Origin: Microvelia longipes
Taxonomy: Eukaryota; Arthropoda; Insecta; Hemiptera; Veliidae
NCBI GenBank assembly: GCA_018340805.1
Contig: JACMZG010001914.1
Location: 18,753,460-18,817,459 of the forward strand
Direction: 5' to 3'
Length of the DNA stretch: 64,000 nt
Below the pieces are notes generated by a model. That model was not told the origin of the DNA and ran no database searches. It saw nothing but the letters and a program-made list of their open reading frames with translations. The position numbers and the translations under genes are program-made. The stretch's first letter is position 1. Each line of letters starts with the position of its first letter. Below, in pieces: positions 23,881 to 63,513 of the stretch.

Positions 23881-24312
23881 AAAAATCAGGTACAGGGTAC
23901 CTCAGAACTTTTCCTCACCACATTGGATTCCCTACTTATTAGATAAAGGAATACACTCATACCAAATTTCAACTATATTGAATTATTTTTTGTTTTTTTA
24001 TAAATGGTATACAAGTAATTCAATAAAAATTGAACTAATGCTGATAATAAGATGAAACTTGGCACATATGTTGGTCTCAAATATGACTATATGGATGCTA
24101 AGTCTCAAAATTATTAAAACATTTTTCAGTGTAAAAATTGCTTTGTGTAAGTTTCAAACCCTCTGGCATAAATACACTAGGAGCTAGGAAACTCGTGCAA
24201 TTTTGAGAAAACCACTCAGTAGTCGAAACCTGAAACAAGATAATTCAGATGGAATCCTGGTTTGAGTTTTTTTTGCAACTCAATACTTTTCCTATATACA
24301 TGAGAAAAAGTA
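23881..24312 (+). repeat. 5S-like repeat family copy lacking the 5S-like module
   Basis: Left end (aatcaggtacagggtacctc) and right end (cttttcctatatacatgag) are present. The part that holds the 5S-like module in other copies is deleted. Confidence 0.65.
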
Positions 24313-24314
24313 AA

Positions 24315-24728
24315 AAGAAATAGAACACAAAAAATAAAACAAAAAAATAATAGAAAAATATCTTTGGTATATTAAAAAAGCAGCGGATGGTAATAAAACC
24401 TTAAATGGCGAGGAATCATAAAACAACAAAAAAATAAAATTTGTTTAAAATACAATGATAAGATAATTAATTTTTTAGTCCATTGGATATTAACCTACAG
24501 AGGATTTCTATACTTATTTACAGTTTGGAACAGTAATATTCATAAAAAAATAATTTGTGCTGTCTTGGTTTGAACTATTATTATTACTAAGGCTCTTCCA
24601 CTGACAAGAGGGTGAAAACCATTAAATTGGTTCAAGTTTTAGGAAACATTTTAAATATGTACATCTTATACTACTTATTATTAAACATAAAAATAAGTAT
24701 ATTTGATACGAAATTTTAAATGTTCACA

Positions 24729-24820
<92 letters not shown>

Positions 24821-26230
24821 TAATATGTATTACGTGTGGTTTATTAGATTTTAAATGCCACAAAATTTAAGTCTTATTTATAGAGCTTATATGGAGATGA
24901 CATTCAAGAACCAAATAAACAAATTTATGGTGTTTTCGTTTATAACAACGAAACAGGATTTTTTAATTTATTTAAGAAAATAAAAACTGTCTAAAATGTT
25001 AACACTCAGACATATTTTAAATATAATATATATTTTATTATATAAGTAAGCTTAAATGTCTTTATTCAGTTAAAGAGCCTAAAAAATTACCTTAATTAAA
25101 AGAAAATAAATTAAATTAAAAAGTACAGTATACGCAGAGAAAGGATGTTAGACTTCTTTTTATGAACTATTATAGATATAAAGATGTGGTTTGAATGGGT
25201 ATGTATAAAGCCGTTGCAAATTGGTTTAAACAATAAGGATTTTTATTATTAAAAAAATATTTATAATAATATATTATAATAATTATTATAATATATTTAT
25301 AATTAAATATGTCACTTTGATGGTTCATTCAAAGTCAAAATCAGAATTCAAAAGTAAAACTTTTATTCATAAGTAGAATCAAAACCTAGAGTAAAACATT
25401 GTTTTCCATTTAATTTTTCCGCATAATGTGGATTAGGCAGAACAATCAGTTGCAAGAAACTCTAAGCCTATTTATACTCATTTAACATGTATATCTACAA
25501 TGTCATTTAGAATATCTACAATATCTATAAAAGTTCAAAAAAAAAGTTTAACATTATTAAGTAAAGCTTTCCTTGATACTGTAGTTATAGCATTTTAAAG
25601 GCCTTAATTTTTAAATTCCTCCAACAAATTGATTAACTGATATTAATAACCAAGAACAAGTCTAAAATATTACAAAATATATTTAAATACTATTCTACTG
25701 CTAAAGCAATTTAAAAACAAAAATATACTTCATTAACAGAAATAAATTAAAATACAAGCAATAAATTATTGTTTATAAAAATTGACTTAATTTCTTTAAT
25801 TATAATACATTTAATAAAATTATCAGCCCAAATTATAAATAAATAAATACATATTTTGTCGTAATTTACATTTTGTCTAAACCTAAATAATGTTTTAAAA
25901 TACTTAACAGAGTACAAGTAGTGAATTTTTTAAATATTGACTGTTTCAGTACAGGTTTTGGAAAAAATAGGCCCAACCATAAATGATGTTAGAATTAAAT
26001 ACTTAATACAATTTTAACCTTTTAAGGAAGATAATCATACAAGGTTTTGCATGGTTAACCTTATCTTAAAGAAAAGTAAGATAAAATAAGTCCTGCATCA
26101 AGTATTATAAAATAAATCTAAAGTTAAAGAGGATAGGTGTTATCCATAGGCGATTCTGGGAGGGGTCAAGGGAGCTTAAGCTCCTCTCTAGTTTGAAATT
26201 TTCCCCTCCCCTAAATCCAACCATAGGTTA
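24315..26230. other. AT-rich non-coding stretch with a TA microsatellite
   Basis: A (TA)n run fills 24731-24815. The rest shows only AT-rich sequence without exons. Confidence 0.5.
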
Positions 26231-26235
26231 AATAG

Positions 26236-26327
<92 letters not shown>
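26236..26327. repeat. (TA)n microsatellite
   Basis: TA repeats with few interruptions, between two short GC-richer blocks (gggaggggtcaaggg, aaggggccaagaccccc). Confidence 0.9.
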
Positions 26328-26329
<2 letters not shown>

Positions 26330-26464
26330 TAAGGGGCCAAGACCCCCTCTTAGATTTTATGATCACTGATAGTGTTATCGAAACAGCAAGTATTGACGGT
26401 AGCTGATTCTTTAAATTGATTATAAAACTTTATAATAAAATGAAAAACTAACATGCTTGTTAGC

Positions 26465-26780
26465 ATACAGGGTGAACCAACAGTCTCCCCCCCCCCTTAC
26501 ATTTTGAACTGTTAATACACATATAAATGAAACTTGGAGTATTTTTTATGTAAAGAAAAGAAGAACACCTTTTTGGTGGTATTGTAAACTTCGGGTGTAC
26601 TTAGCAACAACAACTTAAGTAAAAAAATAAAAAAATTGGAAGGCTCACTTTATTAAGTTATTGGTTTCTCAGAATGAATACAAGACATTTTGTGCATTTC
26701 ATATTTTTGTCTAACGCTGGTATTTAGGTGGGAATAAGTGCCTGAAGTGTAAAAAATTTGACATTTTAAAATAAAATTAA
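26465..26780. repeat. Dispersed repeat shared with 41550-41826 and 43635-43680
   Basis: The order of words (gaaacttggagtatttttta, ttgtaaacttcgggtgtact, tgaatacaagacattttgtg, ggtgggaataagtgcctg, agtgtaaaaaatttgacat) recurs near 41.6 kb. There the copy is split by a 1.8-kb insertion, so this copy shows the uninterrupted site. Confidence 0.6.
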
Positions 26781-27480
26781 ACTTAAGTATTGAACTTAAA
26801 TAGACTTTGCCAAGAGTAAAAATGTCTTTTTTGGCTTAAGACAACAAAACATTTATTATCTTACCCTCATATAAAGATATTATAAGAAAAAAATAGTAAC
26901 CCTGATTATTTTTTAAGATTAAAAATGTAATGACTTTAGGTGGCAATGACTTAACCACCTCGTAAAATTATCTACTATTAAACAAGCATGACAGGTTTCC
27001 ATTTTATAAACATCTGACTTCACCAAACAACATTACATACGTAAAAACAAGTCATCAGTCCATTCTTAAATTATTTTACAGTTCCATGTCAGTCTCTAAT
27101 AACAAAAGAAAAAAAAATATAAAATTCGCACACCAATTTTTCATAAATTATAGTAGTAAGATTTAGAGCACTCGTCCTTTAAATGCCTCAAATATAATTT
27201 ATGCATAAAAAATACACAAATGAATTAATAATATTTTTGTGAAGAGTTAATAAGTGTTTTTTTAAATAATTAATCAAGTTCAGGGTTCAGGTACTTAAGT
27301 AAGAATGCTGGACACAATAAATACTTATTTTCCTTAAGATCAGGTAAAGTAAGGTAACAACAATAATATTACAACTGCATTTTCATAATACTATAATGAG
27401 ACAACCTTACCTGGGATTAGGTTATACCTTAAAATAATACCAATATAGAAGGAACACAGGACTGTAAACACAATGGAATT

Positions 27481-28272
27481 CCACTGATAACAAGAAAGCC
27501 GGTTTACTGGTGATCTTAAGTAGGGGCCCCACCCAAAAAATAAAAAATTATTTTATAAATGTTTCATACATATCCATTAATAAAGAGAGTTTATAAAAAA
27601 CAAATACAATAACTTAAAAAAACCAATAATGCATTTAATGAAATTGGTCTTCGATACCAACAAGTATAGAGGTATTATTACTAGAGGATCCCTATAGGTT
27701 AAATTTTGAAACATCGAAAAAGTAACCTGACCACTTTGACTTAAAAATATAATCAAATAATCGGTACAAAATTACAGATAACTAAGATAGTATAACATTA
27801 CAAATACAAATCAAAACACAAAAAAATTACGGGAAGCTGAAAACAATAATTTATAATAACCTTAACTCACTCTTGATGGAGGTTTCAATAAGGTTACACA
27901 GAGCTCCTGAGAGCCCCAAAATGATATTTCAGGCCTCGCAATGTATTGAGATAGGCTATGCTCCCTCTAGAATATATCCCTATGGCAAAAAGTTAATAGA
28001 GTACGAGAACCTACATTTAGTTGACAAGGAATTACTTTTAAAACATTTTTTTTTCTTTAAAATACAATTTAAAATGTTTAAAATATTATAATCATCCAAT
28101 ATTTATTTAGTTTATATTTTATATTCTTTTATGAATAATGGAGCATTAATGAATGATATAACTTAATAATCTATCAACTGGAGAAGTATTGCCAACTTAG
28201 CTACAAGAAAATTGTGTATTGTTAGAGTGGCATTACTTAAGACCACCAGTAAATTGGCTTTGCTGTAATACA
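27481..28272. mobile_element. TIR element (ccactgataac family) split by a hAT-like MITE
   Basis: The left end ccactgataacaagaaagcc with ttactggtg and the inverted right end (ttacttaagaccaccagtaa) match the family copy at 61614-62071. Between them a 320-bp hAT-like MITE (27665-27984) has inserted into sequence that is continuous in the other copy. Confidence 0.65.
27665..27984 (+). mobile_element. hAT-like MITE nested in another element
   Basis: Starts tatagaggtattattactag and ends ccctctagaatatatcccta. The flanking octamers (ccaacaag and gcaaaaag) are a diverged 8-bp target duplication. Same family as 11761-12074. Confidence 0.7.
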
Positions 28273-30264
28273 AACTTAATTTGACTGTAGCCACTTACAT
28301 AAGGAAATTACCATGGCAATTTCTTTACTGGTCCATGGCCAATTACTTTAAAATATTTTAAGGAAGTATTTCATAAAATGATATCAGTTAAAAGGAAGTT
28401 ATTATACAAGGGTTTTGGTGGCAGGTTAGTGGCCTCACTCAAACTTTAGTATTGTTCTAAAATACTGCACTTAAGAGTTTTTTTTAAAATATTGGGTTAA
28501 CTTTTTACATTACAATCAACCAAATTATTTAGATAAACAATAAAATCAGGTCAGAAACTGTCATACTGTATTAAATGTGTAGAAACACAAATCGTGTGAA
28601 CCAAGAGATGGCGTTATAATCACTTCCCTATACTACCCATTATAAAACCTGGACCAGTTGGTTCGCAGTATTCCTGCCAATAACCCGTGGCGGGCTCATG
28701 TTTTAATTTATTTTATTCCTATCCAATAAAGAGAGGGGTATGTAAAAAGAGGGCCTGTTATTGTCCATTTTAAAAAGGATTTTAAAGGAGAAAAGTTTAC
28801 TCATTAGGATATCAGAACAAGGAGCTCACATAGATTAACCCTACTGGCAAAATAAAACAAGAAATTACCAGGTTCTATTTTTATATAATTTAACACGAAC
28901 ACTTTATTCTGTGATGGGAAGCTTTTTTTTATTTCCATCTTTTAAAGTCATTTTGAGGGGGGTGAAAGTCTACTCACTCTATGAGGTTCCTGTGTAAATA
29001 AAATAGGACCTCGTATATTGTTTTAATTTTAAAAGGTGTGCTCACAGCTGTTATTATCTGTCAGAATTGCTGAATTTCATTCATTTTTAAGAAATAATAA
29101 CAAAACATTAAATAATTTGTATATTATTTAACAAAAATTTGACAGAAAAAAGGCGTACTTGATGGTGTTTTGTTTGGCCTCGTGTTTTCTGAAATTGAAT
29201 AGACTTCCTCTCCTCCTTCCACCCTCACCTTGTCAAAATGACTTTAGCATCTTTAAACACACTACTTATTACCAAATTGAAACTGATTCCATTGATTTAT
29301 GTTCAGAAAATCATATCAGAATCAGTAAATGGTATAAAGTAGTATTCAAACTGTTTAAGTCCATTAAAGGTCAAAAGAGATAAAGTTTAAAAAATCCAGG
29401 ATTGGGTAACATGGAAATTCTCCTCAATTCATCTTTTTTGCTATTCATTATATTGCACTCACTTTAAGACGCTTGCTCAACCTTACAATACAAAAATAGT
29501 CTAATTTATTTATCAATATGTCATTGGTTTTATAAAAATAAAATCGTCCAGGTAATTTAGAAATTAAACCAAAATTGTACCTACTTTGGATAACAAAGGT
29601 TTACATTGACCACAAATTTAGAGTACCACAATTGGTACTCATTTAATTCTTTAGATTAAATGACCCCTTCGTTTAATATTAATAAATCACAACATAATAA
29701 TTGACACAATTAATAAATGACAAAGGTAAATAAACACAAAAACTAAAGGGTCACCTAAACAAAAGAAATGCTCCACAATTCTCTTAATTGATCACTAGGT
29801 TAGAGTACTAAAACTTTGAAGCCACTAGACTCATTTATCCCTAAACTAATAAATAAAATTCTTTTTTTATATAATTTCATTAAAATAAAAAAATTAAACT
29901 AAGGAAAATAAAGAATTAAAAAGAAAACAAATAATTAACAATAAAAATAATAAAAGATACAGATTGTCTGAGAAAATAACTGTCAAATCATCTACAACCC
30001 AATACAAATTATCGGTCCTCTAACTTTAAAAAAAGCTTTGTATACCCTTAAATAATCTTTAAAAAATGATAACAGATATATGTCGTTTATAAGTTGACAT
30101 TAATATCCTAGACAGACATATCTTTTAACTTTACTGAGAAGACTAGAATAAAGAAATTAAATTATTTACATATATATCACATTTATAGGATAAAAATTCA
30201 AACAAAGCAAGTTCTGACATTAAATTAATGAATATTAAAACAATATATATATAATATATTATAT

Positions 30265-30296
<32 letters not shown>

Positions 30297-30300
30297 AAAT
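28273..30300. other. Non-coding stretch
   Basis: No exon with family resemblance was found, and the short reading frames (for example 29159-29383) have no recognisable domain. At about 29390-29440 there is a weak match to the left end of the 5S-like repeat family. A TA microsatellite is at 30240-30298. Confidence 0.45.
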
Positions 30301-30960
30301 TAGTTGTACCAGATTAGGTAAGAACAACCTGAATAGTGAAATTGCTAAGGAGCAAACAGTAATTAAACTAAGATTTATCATATTTTTATTTTTAACCGTA
30401 AACTCGTCAAAAACTGAAATTTTTGAAAAATTAACAAAGAGTAAAGTAGGCTTAATTTCGACTTTTTGATAAAAGTATTCTTCATAAAATTGTTTAATTG
30501 TCCCCTGAGAAAATTTCCCCAAAAAAATTCAAATTTACTCCCACTTCCAAATTTGAATATTTCAAAAGTTGTTCAATCTGGATAAATCCTACATCGCTTT
30601 AAAGATCTTGACTAGTGGAACAAAAATGTTGTAAACATCAATTTAAGTAACACTAACTGAGATATTTCAATAAAATGGGAAGTGAAGAAGGAAGGGGGTA
30701 GATTTTGAAAATATTAATTTTAATTTTTTGAGGAAAAATTTTCTTAAGGGGACAAGTAAAGAATCTTATGAAAAATATTTTTTTGAAAAGTCAAAATTAA
30801 GCTTACTTTTCTCTTTGTTTGTTTTTTGAGTCTACCGTTAAAAAATAAAAATATGTTAAATCTTAGTTTGAAAACATACAGGATCTATCAAGAATGACAT
30901 TTTTTCAAAAAGTGAAATTTTTTGTCATTAACACATATTGTTAAGTCCATTTAGGGACAC
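30300..30960. mobile_element. Diverged foldback element
   Basis: The left arm (about 30355-30560) and right arm (about 30690-30880) are imperfect inverted copies: aagtaggcttaatttcgact against the complement of aagtcaaaattaagcttact, and tgtcccctgagaaaatttcc against the complement of ggggacaagtaaag. The centre is near 30630. No coding capacity. Confidence 0.55.
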
Positions 30961-32762
30961 CCAGTAAATATGATTATTAATTTTACCAAATGGTGAACTG
31001 TATATATGATTTACCATTTAACAAATGGGTTTTTATCTCCTTAAAAGCAAAATTTTTCTAATTAGATTGTTTGTATGTTGTACCTTACCTATTAATAGCA
31101 CTGACTACAGTAAAAACATAATATTTTAAAATCAAATTATTTACTATATTGACAATATAATTTATTTTGTTCTGATTATAATTATTTACAGTATTGTATT
31201 GAAACTAACTTATTATCTAATAATAAATGTTCTCTCCTTTATATAATTGAGGTATATTTATATAATTAATAACTTTTAATTTAATTTCACAAACAATAAA
31301 AATATATTTGTATTTATCTATGTACATTAAGAATAAATTACAAAATAAATAAAAAACAAATAATTTGTATTTCAGTGTTTAAATAAATATTTAAAAATAA
31401 AAACTAAAAATGCCCATGAGAAGTAGTTACTATAAAATAAATAAGTAATTAATAAATAAATAATTTCATTAATAGAATTTAAAGTAGCAATAGTTTTTAT
31501 ACTTTTCAAAAATAGGAGAGAAGTAATATAGAATTTATGGAGTATAAATTATGTTAGTACACAGAAGTTGCATTTCTTTGGGTCTATGTCAAAGAGACTT
31601 ATATTATTAGAGGGAGGACTAGGGTTAAATAGCAGTGATAATATCTATTAGGTACCCTAACTGTGCTTACACCTACTGGAGTCTCCTTAGAGGGAGACTA
31701 GATACTCCCCACCCCTCTACATCTCTTATTGGCACCTCAAATTTATCTCAATTTTACATCTCAAATTTATAATGCACCCTACAAACGGCATGCATTTTTC
31801 AACGACGTCACATTAAATTACGCAGATTGAATCACATTTTACAGATAAATTATAATTACAAATCATTTTAAATTAATTTTACTTAATTCAAGACAAAATA
31901 GTTAAAAAATAATGTAATATTGATGTGATATTGAAATTACTATGAAAAATCAAAGAAAGATGCCACCAATGGACAGTTATGGTACCAAGCTACCCAGGCA
32001 AGGATAAGAGCCCTTGTATCCTCCCTCTAGTATAGTTTAAGTCTCCTCGGTTTACGTAAATACAAAAGATAGGTTAAAGAGTTTGTATTTTATCTAGAGA
32101 ACACAATGTTAATACCCAAATCAGAAAGTGCAAGTAGTATTAATTATAGTTTAAAGACCACATACTTAATCTATAGTTCCCAATGTAACTTTTTTATTTT
32201 GCCTACTGGTAGATATTGTAGTATTATGATTGATAGGAGTTATTTTCATACCTAGAGAGCACAATTTTTGGTATTATATCTTGTCAAAAGATAGCACTAG
32301 AAGTAATAATCACAGTTAACACTGTATGAACTATTATTAACTACATCTAGTTCAATAATGAAATATTAATTATATCAGCATGTAGAGCAAGTGGTATTAA
32401 TAATGATTGAAAGTGTATGCATTTCAACTAGAGAGCTCATTGGTAATATTTAATTAACACATTGTAGTTGTGTGGTACACGAGAGCTGAAGTGAACTAAG
32501 GTGTTATTAAATAGTAAACAGCGCCATCTTTATCTGAACAAAACATACATCACTTTAGACCACCGTTTCAGAATCTTTTTGGTCCGTGAAAATTTGATGG
32601 CATCCCCTCAACCCAACTCTTATACATTATAAATGTGCAAGTTTTGTGGAATTAGTATTTTGAATTATAATAAAATTAATTAACAAAACAGGTACTTACA
32701 GAGTACTGTATTACTAGAATAGTAAATTATTTGACACAATATTTGATATTATTTTCACAGTT
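30961..32762. other. Non-coding stretch
   Basis: AT-rich, with a GC-richer patch at 31610-31730. No exon, tandem repeat or inverted repeat recognised. Confidence 0.45.
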
Positions 32763-33180
32763 CCTTATTTTGTTATAGCACGTTGCAAATCACAAATGGC
32801 GAGTGTAGTGAGCCCAACATTTCTGGAGTATTAAGTTTTTTTATATTTTTCTATACCGTATCATCTTAAGAAAAGCTTTTTCTGAAGCTTAGAGTATAAA
32901 CAATTTAATACACCAAAAAAATGTGTGAGTAACAGAAATGAATTTATATAGAGCTGTATGTATCTAATTTAGAGCAAATACATACAGCTCTATATAGATT
33001 CATTTCTGTACATATTTTGTTGGTCTATTAAATTGTTTATACTCTAAGCTTCAGAAAAAGCTCGTCTTAAAAATAAGATTAGACGGTATAGAAAAATATA
33101 AAAAAAACTTAATACTCCAGAAATGTTGGGCTCACTACACTCGCCATTTGTGATTTGCAACGTGCTATAACAAAATATGG
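32763..33180. mobile_element. 418-bp near-perfect palindrome (foldback element)
   Basis: The two arms of about 200 bp are inverted copies with few differences. Matching words include ttttgttatagcacgttgca, ggcgagtgtagtgagcccaa, aatttctgg-type spacers, gcttagagtataaacaattt and tatatagagctgtatgta. A loop of about 14 bases lies at 32964-32977. One arm carries a small extra segment near 33065-33085. The outer ends read cctatttt-like on the left and ccatattttg (inverted) on the right. The reading frame at 33044-33229 is palindrome sequence. Confidence 0.9.
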
Positions 33181-34218
33181 GACAAAATAATTTAAAGCGA
33201 ATGGCAACTGTCATATACCTGGGGGACAATCGACCAAAGTTCTTATCAATATTTATACCACGTAAAATGAAAGTAATAACATGTTTTTATTCTATAATTT
33301 TTTTTTAAAGTATACCCCACACATTTTTTTAATTTTTATTTTTTTTATTTTTTATTACTTTAATTTTATTTTCCTATGACCCAAAAATAATTGTCTGTGA
33401 ACTAATTTTGGTTTGTGAACAAAGGATTGAGAATTCCTACGCTAGATACAATACCCAATCTTATACCTACCTCGAACATTAAAGATATTCTTTTTATTAC
33501 AATTAATTAGCTCATAAATTATAATACTTTTATGACAAGAAAAGGGCATTAAAGAAAAATATAAATTTTTTTAGACCCATGTTTTTTTTTTTAATTTTCA
33601 ATGTTTACTTTTAAATTACGTTCAGTCCAAAAAATAAAACATTTTTCAATCCAAAAAATAGGCTTTTTACTAGGACAAAGCAATTGTAGGAAAAAAGCAT
33701 TTCTTTCAAAATAAGATTTTAAAAACTGTATTGCCTGGTATTAAGTAAAGAAAATTAAAGAATTAGCATTTTTTAATTTTACATTTTCACATTCAGTACA
33801 TTTTTTTTAGTGTAATAAGTCAATACATAAAAATAAATTTACATTTCAACATAAATTTCACAATAAATACCTTTAGTCATGCTATCTACTTTTTTCAAAT
33901 AAATTATTAAGATAATCTCAAATTTGGAAATATATAAAGAATAAAAAAGTTATCTCAATCTTTGGTTTTTATTTGGTAACTTATTGATATATTAAGCCTC
34001 ATTCGTAATATGTAGTAGATAGACGCTAAAATTCAGTAGGTAAAACTGATTTATTCCTATATTTTGTTATAATATAGGACAATATTATAATATAATAATA
34101 TTTTTTTTAAATTTTTTATTAAAAATGCCAATTCCCACAGTTCGCAATTAAGTTTTAGATAAGACTAGACAATTTAGATAAAGTATGAACAAGCAATAAA
34201 GAAATAAAATAAAAACAA
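33181..34218. other. AT-rich non-coding stretch
   Basis: Long T- and A-runs; nothing coding or repetitive recognised. Confidence 0.5.
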
Positions 34219-34505
34219 ATCGGGTACAGGTCACCTCAAAACTTTACCTCATCATATTATTTGCTATTTACCTCATATATTATTTGCTATCATATTATTC
34301 ATAGAATTTGCTAAGCTCATCTTTACTACATCGGATTTGCTTTTCTTGTCCTCAGAATATAGAATCACAAACTTTATATTGCGTTACGTCTTGAAACTTG
34401 CTTCGCTCGACTTCAGAGAAGAAAGCTCTGTTTTATTCCCACAGGTCACCCATCCAAGTACTGACCTTGCCCGATGCTGCTTAAGTTTTATTAAACTCGG
34501 TTAAG
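34219..34505 (+). repeat. 5S-like repeat family, left part with the best 5S-like module
   Basis: Begins aatcgggtacaggtcacctc and breaks off after the module. At 34436-34490 the sequence cacccatccaagtactgacc followed by ttgcccgatgctgcttaag is close to the complement of the internal control region of animal 5S rRNA (box A, intermediate element, box C). Confidence 0.75.
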
Positions 34506-35523
34506 TATGTTAAATAGTGCTTTATAATTAATTTTCAAGCACGCTTGTTCTTACTTTGTCCATAGTAAAGTAATATATAAACCAAGTAGAGAAACTCTAA
34601 TACTTACCCATGTCAAAAATTCAGACATGAAGTGATCAGCTGATACCTGGCTCAAAATATTATTTTATTTTACTATTAATTACCTTAGTTAAAAATTATT
34701 AGTGGTTAAAAATGTTGAGTTAAAAAATTTAGTTATCACTTTTTTTTTAAATAAATAAATAATTAATCCTCTATTTCACATATTATACAATTCTGTAAAT
34801 TGTAAAAAGTCAAAAAAAAATCAGGCAAAGAGGTTATTGCCTTAAATATAATTTAAAATTACAATTACTACGACAATATTAAAAAACATTAGGTTTATTA
34901 TTGTTACATTAACAATAAAAATGTTGTCAAAATATATTTTACACAAATTATAAACATTTTATACTAAAAAGTAAAAAAAACCAATGCATAACAAAAAATC
35001 ATTTTAAGTGCTGTAAATAGTGGTTTGTTTACTTTAAGAAGGGTAAAACAAGATGGCTGCACCCATAGAAATATTTGAGGCAACTCTCTGGTTGACAAAA
35101 TGTGAACTTACATGCCATGTGTGACAGAAATTGTGTTCCCTACTTGGTTTATATATTACTTAAGTCCTTAGTCAAGGATAAATACTTATGGCCAGGTTTT
35201 CAAAAAAAAAATTTTCCTTTTAACTGACCATTCCTTTTGATCTGTTTAATTTAAGAAATAAATCTTACCTTAAGAGTAAACTTGGATTAATATACAATTA
35301 ATACCAAACAATAATTTAATTTAGTATAGCATTAAAATATGCTAAAAATTAATTTCAATTGCCATAAAATACTAATTTAAAATTAGTACATCACATTTTT
35401 TGGATTGAATGTAACAATAAAAAATATATAAGAAAAATAAATAAATAAGTTTCATTAGTTTAAAAAAATATGTAAATAAAAAAGCGCTTTTGTTTCGTAC
35501 GAGCGCTGTGATTACGAGTATGA
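34506..35523. other. 3' flank of the ASAP gene
   Basis: AT-rich, without recognised exons. The ASAP 3' untranslated region must lie in its right part; no canonical AATAAA was picked out with confidence. Confidence 0.4.
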
Positions 35524-62486
<26,963 letters not shown>

Positions 62487-62569
62487 CTACAACAGATACA
62501 CTGGGTTTATCAAATAATTTCAGGTATATGTAGTGATTATTACCAGGTTATATAGGAGTCTCTTTCTGT

Positions 62570-63077
62570 CATAGAGATATTATTACTAGAAGGGTTCTAT
62601 CAGTTTAATTTTGAGACATCTAAAAAGTAAGTGATTTTCCGAATAGCACAACTAAAGCGATAGACTGATTTCAACTCTCTAGCATAAATACACTAAGAGC
62701 TACGATGATAACACACACACACACACAACACATACAGACAGACAACTTTGTGAAAACCCACTCAGGAGGTCTTAAAACATTTGAAATAGATAATTTCGGT
62801 GACATCCCGGTTTCGGACTTTTTGCAAACACAACACTTTTTCTATATAGCTACGGTATAAATAATGAAAAATTAAAAACTGTACAAAACTACAGTAACTT
62901 TTATAATACAAAACAAAAATTGTGAGAAAAACAGAAAACGGTTGATTTATTATAAGACACTCTTAGATAAGGTTTCAATTAGGTTACTCAGAGCCCATGA
63001 GAACCCCAAAAAAAGAGGTTTCAAGCTTCTCAATGTATTGAGAAATGGTATGCCCCCTCTAGTAATATATTTCTATG
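62570..63077 (+). mobile_element. hAT-like MITE carrying a 5S-family fragment
   Basis: Begins catagagatattattactag and ends ccctctagtaatatatttct plus atg. Flanking octamers ctttctgt and cttccttt are a diverged target duplication. Its middle is interrupted at about 62630-62880 by a 3' fragment of the 5S-like family (ccgaatagcacaactaaag ... ctatatagctacggtataaa). Confidence 0.7.
62630..62880 (+). repeat. 5S-like repeat family, 3' part nested in a MITE
   Basis: Contains tctagcataaatacactaag, an AC run, actcaggaggtcttaaaaca and tatagctacggtataaat. No 5S-like module. Confidence 0.7.
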
Positions 63078-63513
63078 CTTCCTTTATATAATTTTGTTTT
63101 AAGCATAAATGAGTTTACTTAACAGGTGATTCTTTGACTTAAATGAAAAATTAGACATGATATAAACAGAAACAGGGTTATATCAAATTTGATCTAAGAG
63201 TAAAAGGATTTAGCAGAAGAAATAAGCCAAATTTAGCAGCAATATTGTAAGATATGGCAGGGAGGAGCCTGTGGACTAAGTTTTATGTTACCAAAATGTT
63301 GTTGCCTGCAGTGAATATAGCTAGTAGCTAACAGAAATCTAAAAACTAACCCCTTTTATTGATTTTTATTTATTTTTTATCACATGTTATTAATTTGTTT
63401 CATACACAAGATGGTTAAATCTAAAGGTAATTGTTGTGTGTAGTTGTTTGTTTACTCTCACAAATCCACCTATTAGCAAATTTCCAAAGGAATTTATATT
63501 TCAAAAATACCAT
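63078..63513. other. Non-coding stretch upstream of the satellite
   Basis: No exon for the missing ASAP N-terminus was recognised here. Confidence 0.45.
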
